Below are positions 47,831 to 58,535 of a stretch of DNA of 64,000 nt, piece by piece (within the stretch, counting starts at the first letter, position 1; the number at the start of each line of letters is the position of its first letter). Under the pieces are notes generated by a model, which was not told the origin of the DNA, did not search any database, and saw only the letters and a list, made by a program, of their open reading frames with translations. Source of the DNA: Larix kaempferi (Eukaryota; Streptophyta; Pinopsida; Pinales; Pinaceae); the NCBI GenBank assembly GCA_027924585.1, contig BSBM01000602.1, positions 4,401,501-4,465,500 on the forward strand, written 5' to 3'. The position numbers were made by a program, and so were the translations under genes.

Positions 47831-50800
47831 TCAGCACAAAGATAGGAGACTAAAATTACCTAGATCATGCAAGATAGCATGGACAATGCAGCACTTGTGG
47901 AGTATGTCCTTAAGCATAAATAGTGCCAATAAAGCTATCGCACATTCAAAGAGATCTCAATGATTTTGAAAACCTCTAGATTGACCTTCCTTTTCTTCCG
48001 ATAACAACTGCAATAGCTTCAATACAACTTGCAGCACCCTTGTCCATCTCCATATACTTTCACTTGCTCTCTACGGAATATCTTTAAGCAGGTACTCTTA
48101 TGCCCATGACCATGCCAATAACAACTCTCGCAACAACTAAAAGCATATAGTTTTAAATGCACATGGGCATGGTCTTTGCTAGATAAATTAAGAGCATATC
48201 AATCATGATCTATGTTGCAGGTAATCAAAGATGACAAAACCTTGCAAACAAAGTAAATTAATCAAGCTTACAGGGCATATAATTTTAAGTGCATATAGGC
48301 AATAGCGACCATTTGCGTTCATTTTGCTTCAAGCAATGTAGTTGGGAGTTGTTGGTGATATCCCAAACTGATACGTCCATTGATAAAGGCGACCTCGCAT
48401 TTATAGAGTTGAGTTGAATTTAATGTCAAAAATACCCGATGGGACCATTTGTCCTTCGGCATGCTTAGTATGTAGAATGAAAACGGGATGTCCCTGCCAT
48501 CTGCATTCAAGAATTGCCACTGGCATTCAATGAGAGGCAACGTGTTATTTTTCTTAAAAAATGATTTTAAATTGGATTTTTTTGTATGGCAATTTTATCC
48601 CTCAATGAAAATTTATAAAAAAAATCATGTAAAAAGATCAAACTAATTTAAAGTCAAAAGAGTTTGACTTCTAAACGAAAAGTATATTCATGTTGTGGCA
48701 GGGACTAATAAGAGCTAAAAAATCCATATCCTCCGATCTATATTGAGTGTATAAAGATGGAACTTGCAACATAGCTCTGGTGCCTTTAATCACTCTATGC
48801 TTGAACCATATGTTTTTTTCCAATGTCAAGAAAATTGTCATTGCTTGTGTATGTAAATTTTGGAATAAAGATTCTGTGTGAACCATTTATCACTATACTC
48901 ATTTATTCACAAACATCCAGGAAAAATTAAGTAAAATGGGAGCATGGAAAGAGTTTCCTAAGGACAAGTTGAGTTAGGAAGAAGTAATGGGTTGAAGTTG
49001 TTAGAAGAAATAGTGCAAGTACAATCAAGCTTGTATGTGTAATAGTTCTCGTATTGCCTAGTTTTAAGGGCAAGTGCAATTTTGAAGGAAGTGAGTTAGG
49101 GAGACATGTGGCAAAAAAAGTGTGCTTATATTAGGTAAGATATTGTAAATGACAAGGCAACAACAACACCCAAAAAACAATGTATGCAAAACAACGCACA
49201 GGTAAGTGCACGATATAAAGTAAGGCAACACACATAGATTGTCATAGAAGGATGGCTTTGCAAAGGAAGTTGAACAATCAAGAGTGGATAATGAAGATAC
49301 AATAAAGAATTTGCATAGGCAAAGAAGCAACAAAAGAGCATAAATGTGAAGAGTCATTTGAATAAACAACTAGGATAATAATTAGAGTCAATAAGGTTAG
49401 AGTGTACTGTTAAGTCGAGGAGTGAGTCAACTAAGATGTAAAAAGCATAGTTGTGGATTATGAGATTATTTTTTACAAACTACATGGTCAAATTATTGGC
49501 ATTAATGATAGCTCATATTGCCAAAAAACTATGCACTAATTATGAATGCTCGTTACCTTTGTTTAACATTGATTTGCAAATGGTTGCATGTGCAAATTAG
49601 TGAAGTTGGAATGTTACCCCCAAAACTTCAAAATATTATAATTAATTGCTCTCACTACGTTTTAAACCAAAAGTGAGCTTAAGGAATTCCTAGGAGTGTT
49701 GTCTACAGCAAGCAACGAGGTGATTTGGCTTGTATTAACATGGACACTCAAGTTCAATCCCTATCCTTAGTGGGTGTGACTAAGGCCACAGACAAGTTTT
49801 GGATGTTTTGATGATGTAGATACATTTCTCATAGCACAAAAACTTAATCAAATGAATCATTATAAATTCTATGAGCATGTCCCCCCAACTTAAAAATATA
49901 AAATTGTTTGACCTAAATGTACTACAATAAAAATTAGTGATATTTTCTCAATTATATTATCCAAGTAATCTTATCTCCTTTTATACACATGGAACATTGT
50001 CATTGTACGAGAGTATCAATGTACTTCTTAGTCAATTTCTTAAAATTGACAATAGCAAAGTTGAAAAATGCATCATGGACTTGGCCAAAACTTATGTGCA
50101 TAGGTTGACCTAAGTGCAGTTTATGTGATGCCACGATACACTATGTTGATCACAAATGGTCTCATGTTTTTTATTATGAGCATAAGTCTTTTCACTATCA
50201 AATTCATCAACAAACAAGTTTTTGAATATTCTTTCTCCTATAGCCGACTGATTTTCCTAGGAATAAGACAATGAGAAATAAAACAAAAAATGTCATCCAT
50301 TGATTTGTCAAAGAATGAAGTAATATTTCAACTCCATTTCCTCCAATTCACAAGGCTTTTTTTGCAAGCATTCTCTACTTGAGTGAAGGGCTCATTCCCC
50401 CTGGGGGAATGGTCGATGGAATTTGCACCATGTTCCCTGTTAGCTCATTGGTTCTCCTCGTTGCTTCTCGTTTGTTTGTTTTTTGAATGATACCAATCCA
50501 ATAACCCAATGCCTTCAAACAAGAAAGCTAAAAATCATAAACCTGAAAATTACTGACCAAAAAAAAACACCACAAAAACCAACTACAATCATACAAAATA
50601 ATCCTGACTTACCATACTAACTCAAATGTTTTACCCTCTATCCAAACATTGTAAAATGAATATATAATCCCAATCGATTCAGCAATTTGCAAAACAACAA
50701 TATATCCATCCAACAATTTCAAGGCATCCCAATAACATTAAGAAGCATCCATTAATTACAAACCTTTTCATGAAACCAAATAATAAACATATATTGCACT

Positions 50801-52229
50801 TGCTTTATCTCAAAATGAATCACTTCAACATCTTCAACTTCTATCATTAAAGTCAAAAATTGACCTTCACTTACTCAATTTTGTACTTTTGTAAACTTCA
50901 ACAAGATGTAGACATAAGATATGAACTCTTTCAATGCAGCCTTGTTAAGCACTTGTAACTATTAAAGATCCAATAAAAAATTTGATTGGAATGAAAAATA
51001 TCTTATGTTCCCATCGCTTTCAACCGTGGTAGCCCAATCCACCCAAATCAAATTAATAGAGAATTAAGCCAAATTGTTGACAGACTTGATAACAACAATC
51101 AAAATTCAACCTATTTCCTAACGTATATTAAAAATTGACACGACACTATTATATGTTAGCAAGTAGGTTGTGTAGATTGAATGTTGTTGTCACTAGGTCA
51201 CTAACTTAGCCTCTTGCTCTAGATCTCTTTTTAATGGAATGTAGTAAAACGTGAGGGATCTCATTATATATTTGAGTCAAATCCATTAACATGTAGAAAT
51301 CAATTAGGGTAGTTAATCGATTTTAACACCATAATAATTTAATTTCAAAATCCATAATTTATCATTTAAGTATATTTTAAAAAATGAAAAAGATTAGAAT
51401 AATTTATTATTTAAGTTTATTTAAGAGAATCCAATTTAAAGTATGTTTTAAGTTAATTTATTATTAAAAATTATTTTGAGAAATGAAAAGATTAAAATAA
51501 TTAGTTATTTATTTTATTTATGTATATTTAAGGGAATGCAATTTAAAGTACGTTTTAAATCAATGTTTAAGGTTATAATCTAGTCATATACTTGTTAATT
51601 GGGTTTAGTTTGGGATGAAGTGTGATCCTTCCTATCTAGGTTATATTCTCGCAAGTGACATAAATTGGTGTATGAGATCCATTTGTTTGTGGATAAGGAA
51701 TTCATTTCATGCAAGGATTTTATTAATTAGTTTATGGACACCACTCCCTCCAAATTTGAACATATGCCCTCCAATGAAAAAACACATGTTCTTAACCATT
51801 AAACCCACTTAGATTGTACATACAATATAGATGTTCAAATCCATTAAGAACCCTAAGCATCTAATAAATGTGAATTAAAATTTGGTATTGCTACTTCAAC
51901 ATTAAAATCAATGGCATTGTGTACAAAAACAAGTTTAGTATGGTAACGATAAGTTTGGTTTGTTCATTCCAGTAGGAATCTCCATATTAAGCCAAAATAA
52001 ACAAAATATTGTTTAATATTATATTGTGATATATTTTTTGTAGAATGCAAGGTGTGGGGATTATTTTAGATCTCAAAGGAATATAAAAGACTAGGTTTCT
52101 TTGGCGTCTTGGTTGCTCCCAAAATAATGAAGCAGAGGCCTTACCGACCCTCCAAGGGTTTGAATTTCTTCTGGAACTTAATTAAGATAATGTCAAAATC
52201 ATCAATGACTTAGTTATGATTATTTGGGT
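47831..52229. other. Intergenic stretch without recognisable genes
   Basis: Low-complexity AT-rich DNA. Short open frames (for example 48319-48540 and 49064-49369 on the minus strand) have no recognisable domain or splice context. A weak B-box-like AGTTCAATCCC near 49753 lacks a convincing A-box. Confidence 0.4.
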
Positions 52230-52540
52230 ACTCAACTTTGTGTAATTTTCCAACACCCATCTAACAAGCATTTATCTAAAGATGTTGGCAAAAGTGTGGT
52301 TCAATGGTTAATTGATGAGATTTCCTTACAATTGGCCAAGGTTCGATTCTCAATGGATGATGCTCTTGGCATCTTACATGAGAGTTCTCCGAGTGACATG
52401 TCCATTAACTCCAAATCTTAAAGCCCAATCTTGATAGACATGGATAGATTTTAGTTGTGGGATAGAGGGGTTCGGGGGGAATAAGTTCTTGATAATCACA
52501 AAAAAATAAGTGGTGTTTAGTTAAAAAAAAAACTTTCATT
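52230..52540 (+). mobile_element. tRNA-derived SINE-like element
   Basis: A-box-like GTGGTTCAATGGTTAA (about 52296-52311) and B-box-like GGTTCGATTCTC (52340-52351) have tRNA-like spacing. An A-rich stretch near 52500-52530 could be the tail. No clean target duplication was seen. Confidence 0.5.
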
Positions 52541-53086
52541 AAAATATATTATGTATTCTGAAGGCATTTCAATAGTCTCATTTTTCTAAGTAAAAAGGCA
52601 TTTAAACATGGAAGCTAATGGAATGGCCAACCAAGAAGTTTGTGAACTAGAAGGCCATCTAAGGGTTTGGAAAGAGTCTTGAAGAGGAGTAGGTTCACTC
52701 CTCTTCTGTTTTGCGGTCTCGTGGTCTAAAGGGGGCTCCAGGCACATGCCACCCCTGAAAAATTGACTATAAATAAAGGTGTTTTGCATGTTTTACGATA
52801 CATGACATTAAGGGCTTCCCAAAGATTGTATGTCTATGAAAGCATATACAATACATGTTGGCATCATAGGAGACCATACTCACATGTGACTTATCATGGT
52901 GGGATGTTTATGAGGTTAGGCACTAAGGTTATTCCCTCGTGCTTGGATATAATTGTGATCTTTTGGGTTGATATAGACATTCAATTAAATCAAACTAATA
53001 CATATGAGATTTCTCACTATCATTTATGTTCTATCTCGCAACAAATTTATCTTTGGGTTTCTTTCTCCACATTGACGATTTTGTCA

Positions 53087-53410
53087 GAATCTAGTTAGAG
53101 GTATTGAGTTAGTTCAAATTGGAAGATCTTTGATGACATGGAGTGTTTTGATAATTTCCCTATAACTAGGGTAGGTGTTAACGAGGTTAGAGTTGTATGA
53201 AGGCATCTTTAGTGGAACTCGTAAACATGAACAATACCCTATGGAAGCTCAGAATCTAGTTAGAGGTATTGAGTTAGTTCAACTTGGAAGCTCTTTGATG
53301 ACATGGAGTGATTTGCTCATTGCCCTATAACTATGGTAGGTGTTAATGAGGTTATAGTTGTGTGGAGGCATCTTCAATGGTACTCTAACCATGAACAATA
53401 CCCTAACTAC
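53087..53410. repeat. 165-bp tandem duplication
   Basis: Units at 53087-53251 and 53252-53410 both start GAATCTAGTTAGAGGTATTG and include CTTTGATGACATGGAGTG and AACATGAACAATACCCTA-like blocks. Divergence is modest. Nothing coding. Confidence 0.92.
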
Positions 53411-54295
53411 TGCTATAGAGAAATCTGAGGCCTTGTATCCCAAATCAAAGCCAAGCACATTTTGATACTACATAAAATCTACTAAGCACATTTTGATGCT
53501 TTACGACTAGGAAAATGAGCCTAATACTACTCTAAGTCATCATCCTCAAAGGTCACATGAGTATGATTGGAACCTCTCTCGTTGTTTACAAAGACCTCAA
53601 AAATCGAATAATTGCTTACATGAATCTACCAACTCTAGATGCACCCCTCAAACGCCTCAAAAGTCTACCTACTTCTTAAAAAGCAATAAATATTAACAAC
53701 TAAGATACCATAATTTCCTAATAATAATGAATATATTTTATTTAAATTATTCAATGAATCAATTTATTAAAACTTATTCTTGAAAGTTTTGGAGCAAGCA
53801 TTTAAATAAAATATTGAACATAATCTCTTTGGAGATTTTTTACCTACATTGCCTTAAGATATTATCTTATTAAAATGCAACCATTCTATTTTTAATACAA
53901 ATCTCAATTATGGTTAACAAAACTACTATTATATATGCATAATAATAATATATCTATATATAATTTATTACAGATAATATGAAGAACCATTCCTTTGAAG
54001 TTGAACAACTTTTAGTTGAGATATCCGTGTCTTACAAGTTGCATATACTTTTTATCAAGTGGCACGTGAGTGTTTGCATGTTGATTAAAAAAAATAGCCA
54101 CTTGTACCTTAACTTTTGCATTCCACGTCGTCTTCACCTTTACACTTAATTTAATATTAAACTTGGTCAACATGATTAACTACTCGTGTCTTATCTTATT
54201 ATGAAATAATGGGATAATACTTGTAAAGTGGTGGCTAAAAAGTAATAGTTTTTTATTATCATGAATATATTTTTATGTCACTTAGTTAGGTTGTA
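53411..54295. other. Intergenic AT-rich stretch before the LINE
   Basis: No gene, RNA or repeat structure recognised. It is the pre-insertion flank of the LINE at 54313. Confidence 0.4.
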
Positions 54296-54312
54296 ATATG
54301 GGTTAATTAATC
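54296..54312. repeat. Left target-site duplication of the LINE
   Basis: ATATGGGTTAATTAATC, identical to 60874-60890. Confidence 0.93.
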
Positions 54313-54438
54313 AAAAAGTGGGTAACAGACGAAGTAACTATAGCCACTTGTCCTCTGAAAATCGATCTGAACCGTGAAGTGCGCTGCTAGGGTTTGTTGC
54401 GTTGCCTGCGCTCTAGCTGTGAGGGTCGTGGCCCTGCC

Positions 54439-55770
54439 ATGGATCCTCCGGATCCTTCCTCTGTGGAGGAACGATTTACCTCTTTCGTGGCTGCCCTCCC
54501 CACTGTTCCTGCTGCCGTTGCCCCTTCTTCTAAGTTTGTAAAACGCTCGGAGGTCCCTGAGGTGAAGCTCTGCTCTGTTGCATCAAAAAGAAAAGCAGTT
54601 GCTCTCTCAGAAAAAGGGCTCATTGGCTTGTTCACCGGCCTTTGGCCATCCCCGCGCTCTGTGGAAGTATGGCTTAATAAGAACTGGAGAACTCTTATCC
54701 AGGGAGAAGTTCAGCAAATCTTTTGTGGAAAAGGTTATTTTACTTTCATCTTTGAAAAAAAGGAAGATCGAGACCTTATTTTCAGGAGCGGGCCTTACTT
54801 CATGGGCCCAAGAGGCATGTATTTGAACAAATGGGATCTGTCTTTTAACCCTGAAAAGGATATTCCAAAAGCTGTACCTGTGTGGGTTAAGCTTCCCCAT
54901 CTCCCTCTGCATTGTTGGAATGATGAGGACTTTCGAGCTATAGGGAATACCCTAGGGAAGTACGTGGATAAATCTGAGCCAAAAGCCCCTATGTTTTCTT
55001 GCGCTCGAATCTGTGTCGAAGTTGATCTGGAGAAGGGCCTCCCGGAGTCAATCATGCTCTCCATTGACGGGTGGAATCACCTTCAATCTGTTGACTATGA
55101 GCAAATCCCATTTAAGTGTAAGTATTGCCATGAATATGGCCACTTTGCCAAATCATGTCCAAAGAAGCCTGAAAAACCCATCTTGGATAGCTCTCCCGGC
55201 GAAGGATGGAATGTGGCAAATGGCAAAAAGACTGCCAAACCTTCAAAGCAGCAGGCCCCCTCGTCAAAGAACCCCCCCGGAAATAGGTTCGAGGTTTTGG
55301 AGGAAGAGACTCAAGAGGCAGAAAATCAAGATGAAAATCATGAAATGGAACATCAGCAGAGTTCGGAACCTCAGATTGTCATTCCAACGTCAAAGGAACA
55401 GGAAGATCGGGAAGACGGCCCTGAAGATCCGCCGATACAGGAAAGGAAAACCCAGGAGGAGGGCTTTGGAAACTCTGGGGAAAAAAGCGATAAAGCATCT
55501 GCCTCTGAAGGATCTGTCACTCGAGCAAGAGCAAGAGCGAACATCGAGGAAACTACAGACACCTCCATGGAGGAGCAAGAACCCCTCTCCAGAAAAGGAA
55601 GAAAATCTAATAAAATCATTAGAGAACAGGAGGCAGCAAGGGAAAGAGCAGCGGGAAAGCAGGCTAATCTGGATTTCCTCGTCAAATCATCGAATGCAAG
55701 CAAATACCTCCTTACAGCGGAAGAAGAAAGAAAAGAGAGAGAAAAGGCCCTTAAGCAACAGCGAAAATAA
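54439..55770 (+). CDS. LINE ORF1 protein: DUF4283-type domain and CCHC zinc knuckle
   Basis: A 443-residue intact protein from the ATG in GCCATGG, a favourable context. The N-terminal half resembles the DUF4283 domain of plant LINE ORF1 proteins, with WPSPRSVEVWLNKNW, GKGYFTFIFEKKEDRD and VWVKLPHLPLHCWNDEDF. A CCHC knuckle CKYCHEYGHFAKSC follows at residues 227-240. The C-terminal part is highly charged and low in complexity (Glu, Lys, Gln) and probably disordered or coiled. It likely binds element RNA to form the ribonucleoprotein. Its TAA stop overlaps the ORF2 start as TAATG. Confidence 0.93.
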   Translation: MDPPDPSSVEERFTSFVAALPTVPAAVAPSSKFVKRSEVPEVKLCSVASKRKAVALSEKGLIGLFTGLWPSPRSVEVWLNKNWRTLIQGEVQQIFCGKGYFTFIFEKKEDRDLIFRSGPYFMGPRGMYLNKWDLSFNPEKDIPKAVPVWVKLPHLPLHCWNDEDFRAIGNTLGKYVDKSEPKAPMFSCARICVEVDLEKGLPESIMLSIDGWNHLQSVDYEQIPFKCKYCHEYGHFAKSCPKKPEKPILDSSPGEGWNVANGKKTAKPSKQQAPSSKNPPGNRFEVLEEETQEAENQDENHEMEHQQSSEPQIVIPTSKEQEDREDGPEDPPIQERKTQEEGFGNSGEKSDKASASEGSVTRARARANIEETTDTSMEEQEPLSRKGRKSNKIIREQEAARERAAGKQANLDFLVKSSNASKYLLTAEEERKEREKALKQQRK

Positions 55771-58535
55771 TGAAAGTAATCTCCTGGAATTGCAGAGGTT
55801 TGGGCGGATCGCAGAAGCTGGAAGTTATCAGAAGATTCAAAACAATGGAAACTGCCTCAATCCTCCTTATTCAGGAGACTAAAAAATTAGCAGAGGAAAG
55901 TATCGCACTTCTTAAAAGCATTTGGAAAAATGGTGAAGGCCTTGCTGTTAGTGCCAGCGGCGCTTCTGGAGGGCTTTTATGTTGGTGGAGCGCAGAAAAG
56001 TTTGAGTTGAAATCTACTATTGAGAACAGGAACTGGATTTTTTTAAAGTTAGAAACCAGGGAAACTAAAAAAAAATTCTGGGTAGGAAATGTTTACGGCC
56101 CAACCCTGAATTCGCAAAAGGATAATTTTTGGTCATCGCTGGAAGCACAATGTGATGATAAGAAGATGGATCCTTGCTATATAGCAGGAGACTTCAACGT
56201 CACTATCTCAGCAGATGAGCGTAGAGGCGGAACAAAGGTCAGGGACCCCTATGGGGAAAGATTGGAAGATCTCATGTCTCAGTGGGCTCTCTCTGATGTC
56301 AAACCCAAAAATGGCACCTTCACCTGGAGTAATAGGAGAATTGGCCCAGGATACATAGCAGCACGCCTAGATCGCTTTCTTGTTAGCACTCATCTTCTGG
56401 ATCAGCAGCCGGAAGTCAAGCTCTTGTGTTCTGCAGTGTCGGATCACAAACCTGTCTGCCTTTTCTTCCCGCCGGCGGAAAACCTGGGGCCCCTCCCCTT
56501 CAGATTCAATCGACTTTGGTTGGATTCAACTGAGGCCAGGGAAATCATATCTGAAACTTGGCGGTGCTTTATCCCTGGCACACCTGCCTACTCTTGGGAA
56601 CAAAAGTTAAAACGTGTAAAGACCGCTCTCAAACATTGGGCAAAAACTCAATACCAAGAGCCAATGGAGCAGAAGAAAAATATATTAAAGGACATGGAAT
56701 CTCTTCAAGCCGAAATGGAAACCAGCTTGATAAATAAAGAACACCTCCTCAAGGAAATCGAGCTGGAGACAAAACTTCAAAAAATACTAAGGGCCGAGGA
56801 GGAGGGTTGGAGACTCCGCTCGCGCATCCTTTGGCTTAGAGGAGGAGATCAAAATACGAAGTTTTTTCAAAATCAATGCAGGGACAGGCAGAGATGGAAT
56901 ACAATTCGAGAGTTAAAGAAGGAAGACGGCTCAGTCATCCAAGGGCAAGCGGCAGTGAGTTCTGAGGTAAGATCCTTCTTTGAGCATCTATATAACGATG
57001 AAGAACCTGCTTCTCAACGTCTTTTGCAGGAAATGGTATCGGATATCCCTGCCTTGCTTAGCCCTGAGGACAAAAGCAGGCTTGAATCCCCTATATCAGA
57101 GGAAGAGATAAAGAAAGCCATCTGGAGTCTCCACCCGGACAAGGCCCCAGGACCAGATGGGTTCCCTATTTGCTTTTACAGAACCTTTTGGTCTCTTATC
57201 AAGAAGGATTTGATGCGCCACATCTCCTGGATGGCTAATGGGAATATGGGGGGTGCCACCAATTCCACCTTTCTGGCCCTGATTCCCAAAGTGACCAATC
57301 CCTCCTCCATCAAAAAATTTCGACCAATCTCTCTATGTAACGCGTCTTATAAAATCTTCTCTAAGGTTTTGTCTTTGAGGCTAAAAAAAATCATCCCCTC
57401 GCTCATCTCCCCGAACCAAGGTGGCTTTCTGACTGGAAGACAAATTAGTGACAACATCCTGTTGGTACAAGAAGCTATCCACTCCAGTTCAAAAAGGGGT
57501 GAGCCTGGGATGGCCATAAAATTGGACCTTGCTAATGCCTTTGATAGGCTGAGACACTCCTTCATCATTAAGGTTCTTAAGAGCTTTGGTTTCCCCCCTG
57601 GCTTTATTTCCCAAATTCAAGCCTGCATAACTTCTCCCTGGATAGCCCCCCTTATCAATGGGCGACCCTCAGAGTTTTTCAAAGCATCTAGGGGAGTTAG
57701 GCAAGGTTGCCCTCTATCCCCTTTCCTTTACATTTTGGTGGCAGACTCCTTAAGCAGAAGATTAAATAGACTCCAAGCTGAAGGCTCCCTTCCAGGCCTC
57801 TCCTATCGAGGATCAGTCCCTCCCATTAACCACGCCCTTTTTGCGGATGACACTATCTTCCTCGGCATAGCCTCCACTCAAATAGCTAGGAATTTCCTCA
57901 GGCCTTTGGACATCTTCCTCCATTCTTCAGGCAGTGCTGTAAATCTGGATAAGTGTCAAATCTATGGCTGGAACTGTCCAACAGCTACACTGTGCAGCAT
58001 CTCTCAAATTCTACAAATTAAAGCCAATCACAGTTGGACACACTTCATATATTTGGGCGTCCCGGTGGTGAAGAAATCCATGACCTCCTCAATGTGGAAT
58101 CCAGTTGTTCAAAAAATAAAAGATAAAATCCACTCCTTGGGATCGAAATGGCTGAATTTAGCTGGTAAGACCGTACTAATAAAGTCCATTCTCTCCTCCT
58201 ACCCCATTTACTTAAGCTCGATGATTCTCACTCCCAAGATGGTCATCATCAACATCTGCAAAGAAATCCGGAAATTTTTATGGCAGGGGGGAAAATCTCA
58301 GACTAAGAAGTTCCACTTGGTCAAATGGGAAACGGTCAAGCAGCCTAAGCTACAAGGCGGGTTAGGCATCAGAGATCCTGAGCAAGTGTGCAAAGCTTTA
58401 GGAGCCAAACTGGTTTGGAGACTTGTTACGGGGAAAAAAGAATGGTGGAAGGAAGTTATCAGGAAAAAATATATTAAAAAGCCTAGATCAAAACTGCTGG
58501 GCGGAGTTTGGATTGGAAAAGGTACCCCCCTCTAG
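55770..58535 (+). CDS. LINE ORF2, N-terminal part: AP-like endonuclease and reverse transcriptase, ended by TAG
   Basis: The 921-residue product begins MKVISWNCRGLGG, the plant L1 endonuclease start. Endonuclease residues are visible in LIQETK, AGDFN (Asp141, Asn143) and SDHKPV (Asp225, His226). The reverse transcriptase shows KAPGPDGFP, FRPISLCNASYKIFSKVLSL, IKLDLANAFDRL, GVRQGCPLSPFLYILVADSL and the active-site FADD (Asp693, Asp694). It stops at TAG 58533-58535, just after GVWIGKGTPL. The same frame continues without further stops to 59999, so this is one broken ORF2. The catalytic domains upstream of the stop look complete. Confidence 0.93.
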   Translation: MKVISWNCRGLGGSQKLEVIRRFKTMETASILLIQETKKLAEESIALLKSIWKNGEGLAVSASGASGGLLCWWSAEKFELKSTIENRNWIFLKLETRETKKKFWVGNVYGPTLNSQKDNFWSSLEAQCDDKKMDPCYIAGDFNVTISADERRGGTKVRDPYGERLEDLMSQWALSDVKPKNGTFTWSNRRIGPGYIAARLDRFLVSTHLLDQQPEVKLLCSAVSDHKPVCLFFPPAENLGPLPFRFNRLWLDSTEAREIISETWRCFIPGTPAYSWEQKLKRVKTALKHWAKTQYQEPMEQKKNILKDMESLQAEMETSLINKEHLLKEIELETKLQKILRAEEEGWRLRSRILWLRGGDQNTKFFQNQCRDRQRWNTIRELKKEDGSVIQGQAAVSSEVRSFFEHLYNDEEPASQRLLQEMVSDIPALLSPEDKSRLESPISEEEIKKAIWSLHPDKAPGPDGFPICFYRTFWSLIKKDLMRHISWMANGNMGGATNSTFLALIPKVTNPSSIKKFRPISLCNASYKIFSKVLSLRLKKIIPSLISPNQGGFLTGRQISDNILLVQEAIHSSSKRGEPGMAIKLDLANAFDRLRHSFIIKVLKSFGFPPGFISQIQACITSPWIAPLINGRPSEFFKASRGVRQGCPLSPFLYILVADSLSRRLNRLQAEGSLPGLSYRGSVPPINHALFADDTIFLGIASTQIARNFLRPLDIFLHSSGSAVNLDKCQIYGWNCPTATLCSISQILQIKANHSWTHFIYLGVPVVKKSMTSSMWNPVVQKIKDKIHSLGSKWLNLAGKTVLIKSILSSYPIYLSSMILTPKMVIINICKEIRKFLWQGGKSQTKKFHLVKWETVKQPKLQGGLGIRDPEQVCKALGAKLVWRLVTGKKEWWKEVIRKKYIKKPRSKLLGGVWIGKGTPL

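Noticed and set aside
49670-49770. A third SINE-like head
   Set aside because: There is a B-box-like AGTTCAATCCC but no convincing A-box at tRNA spacing.
55013-55882. A 289-codon open frame overlapping LINE ORF1 in another phase
   Set aside because: It is a shadow of ORF1: the A/G-rich, charged C-terminal region of ORF1 leaves few stops in the alternate frame. The ORF1 frame has the zinc knuckle and proper start.
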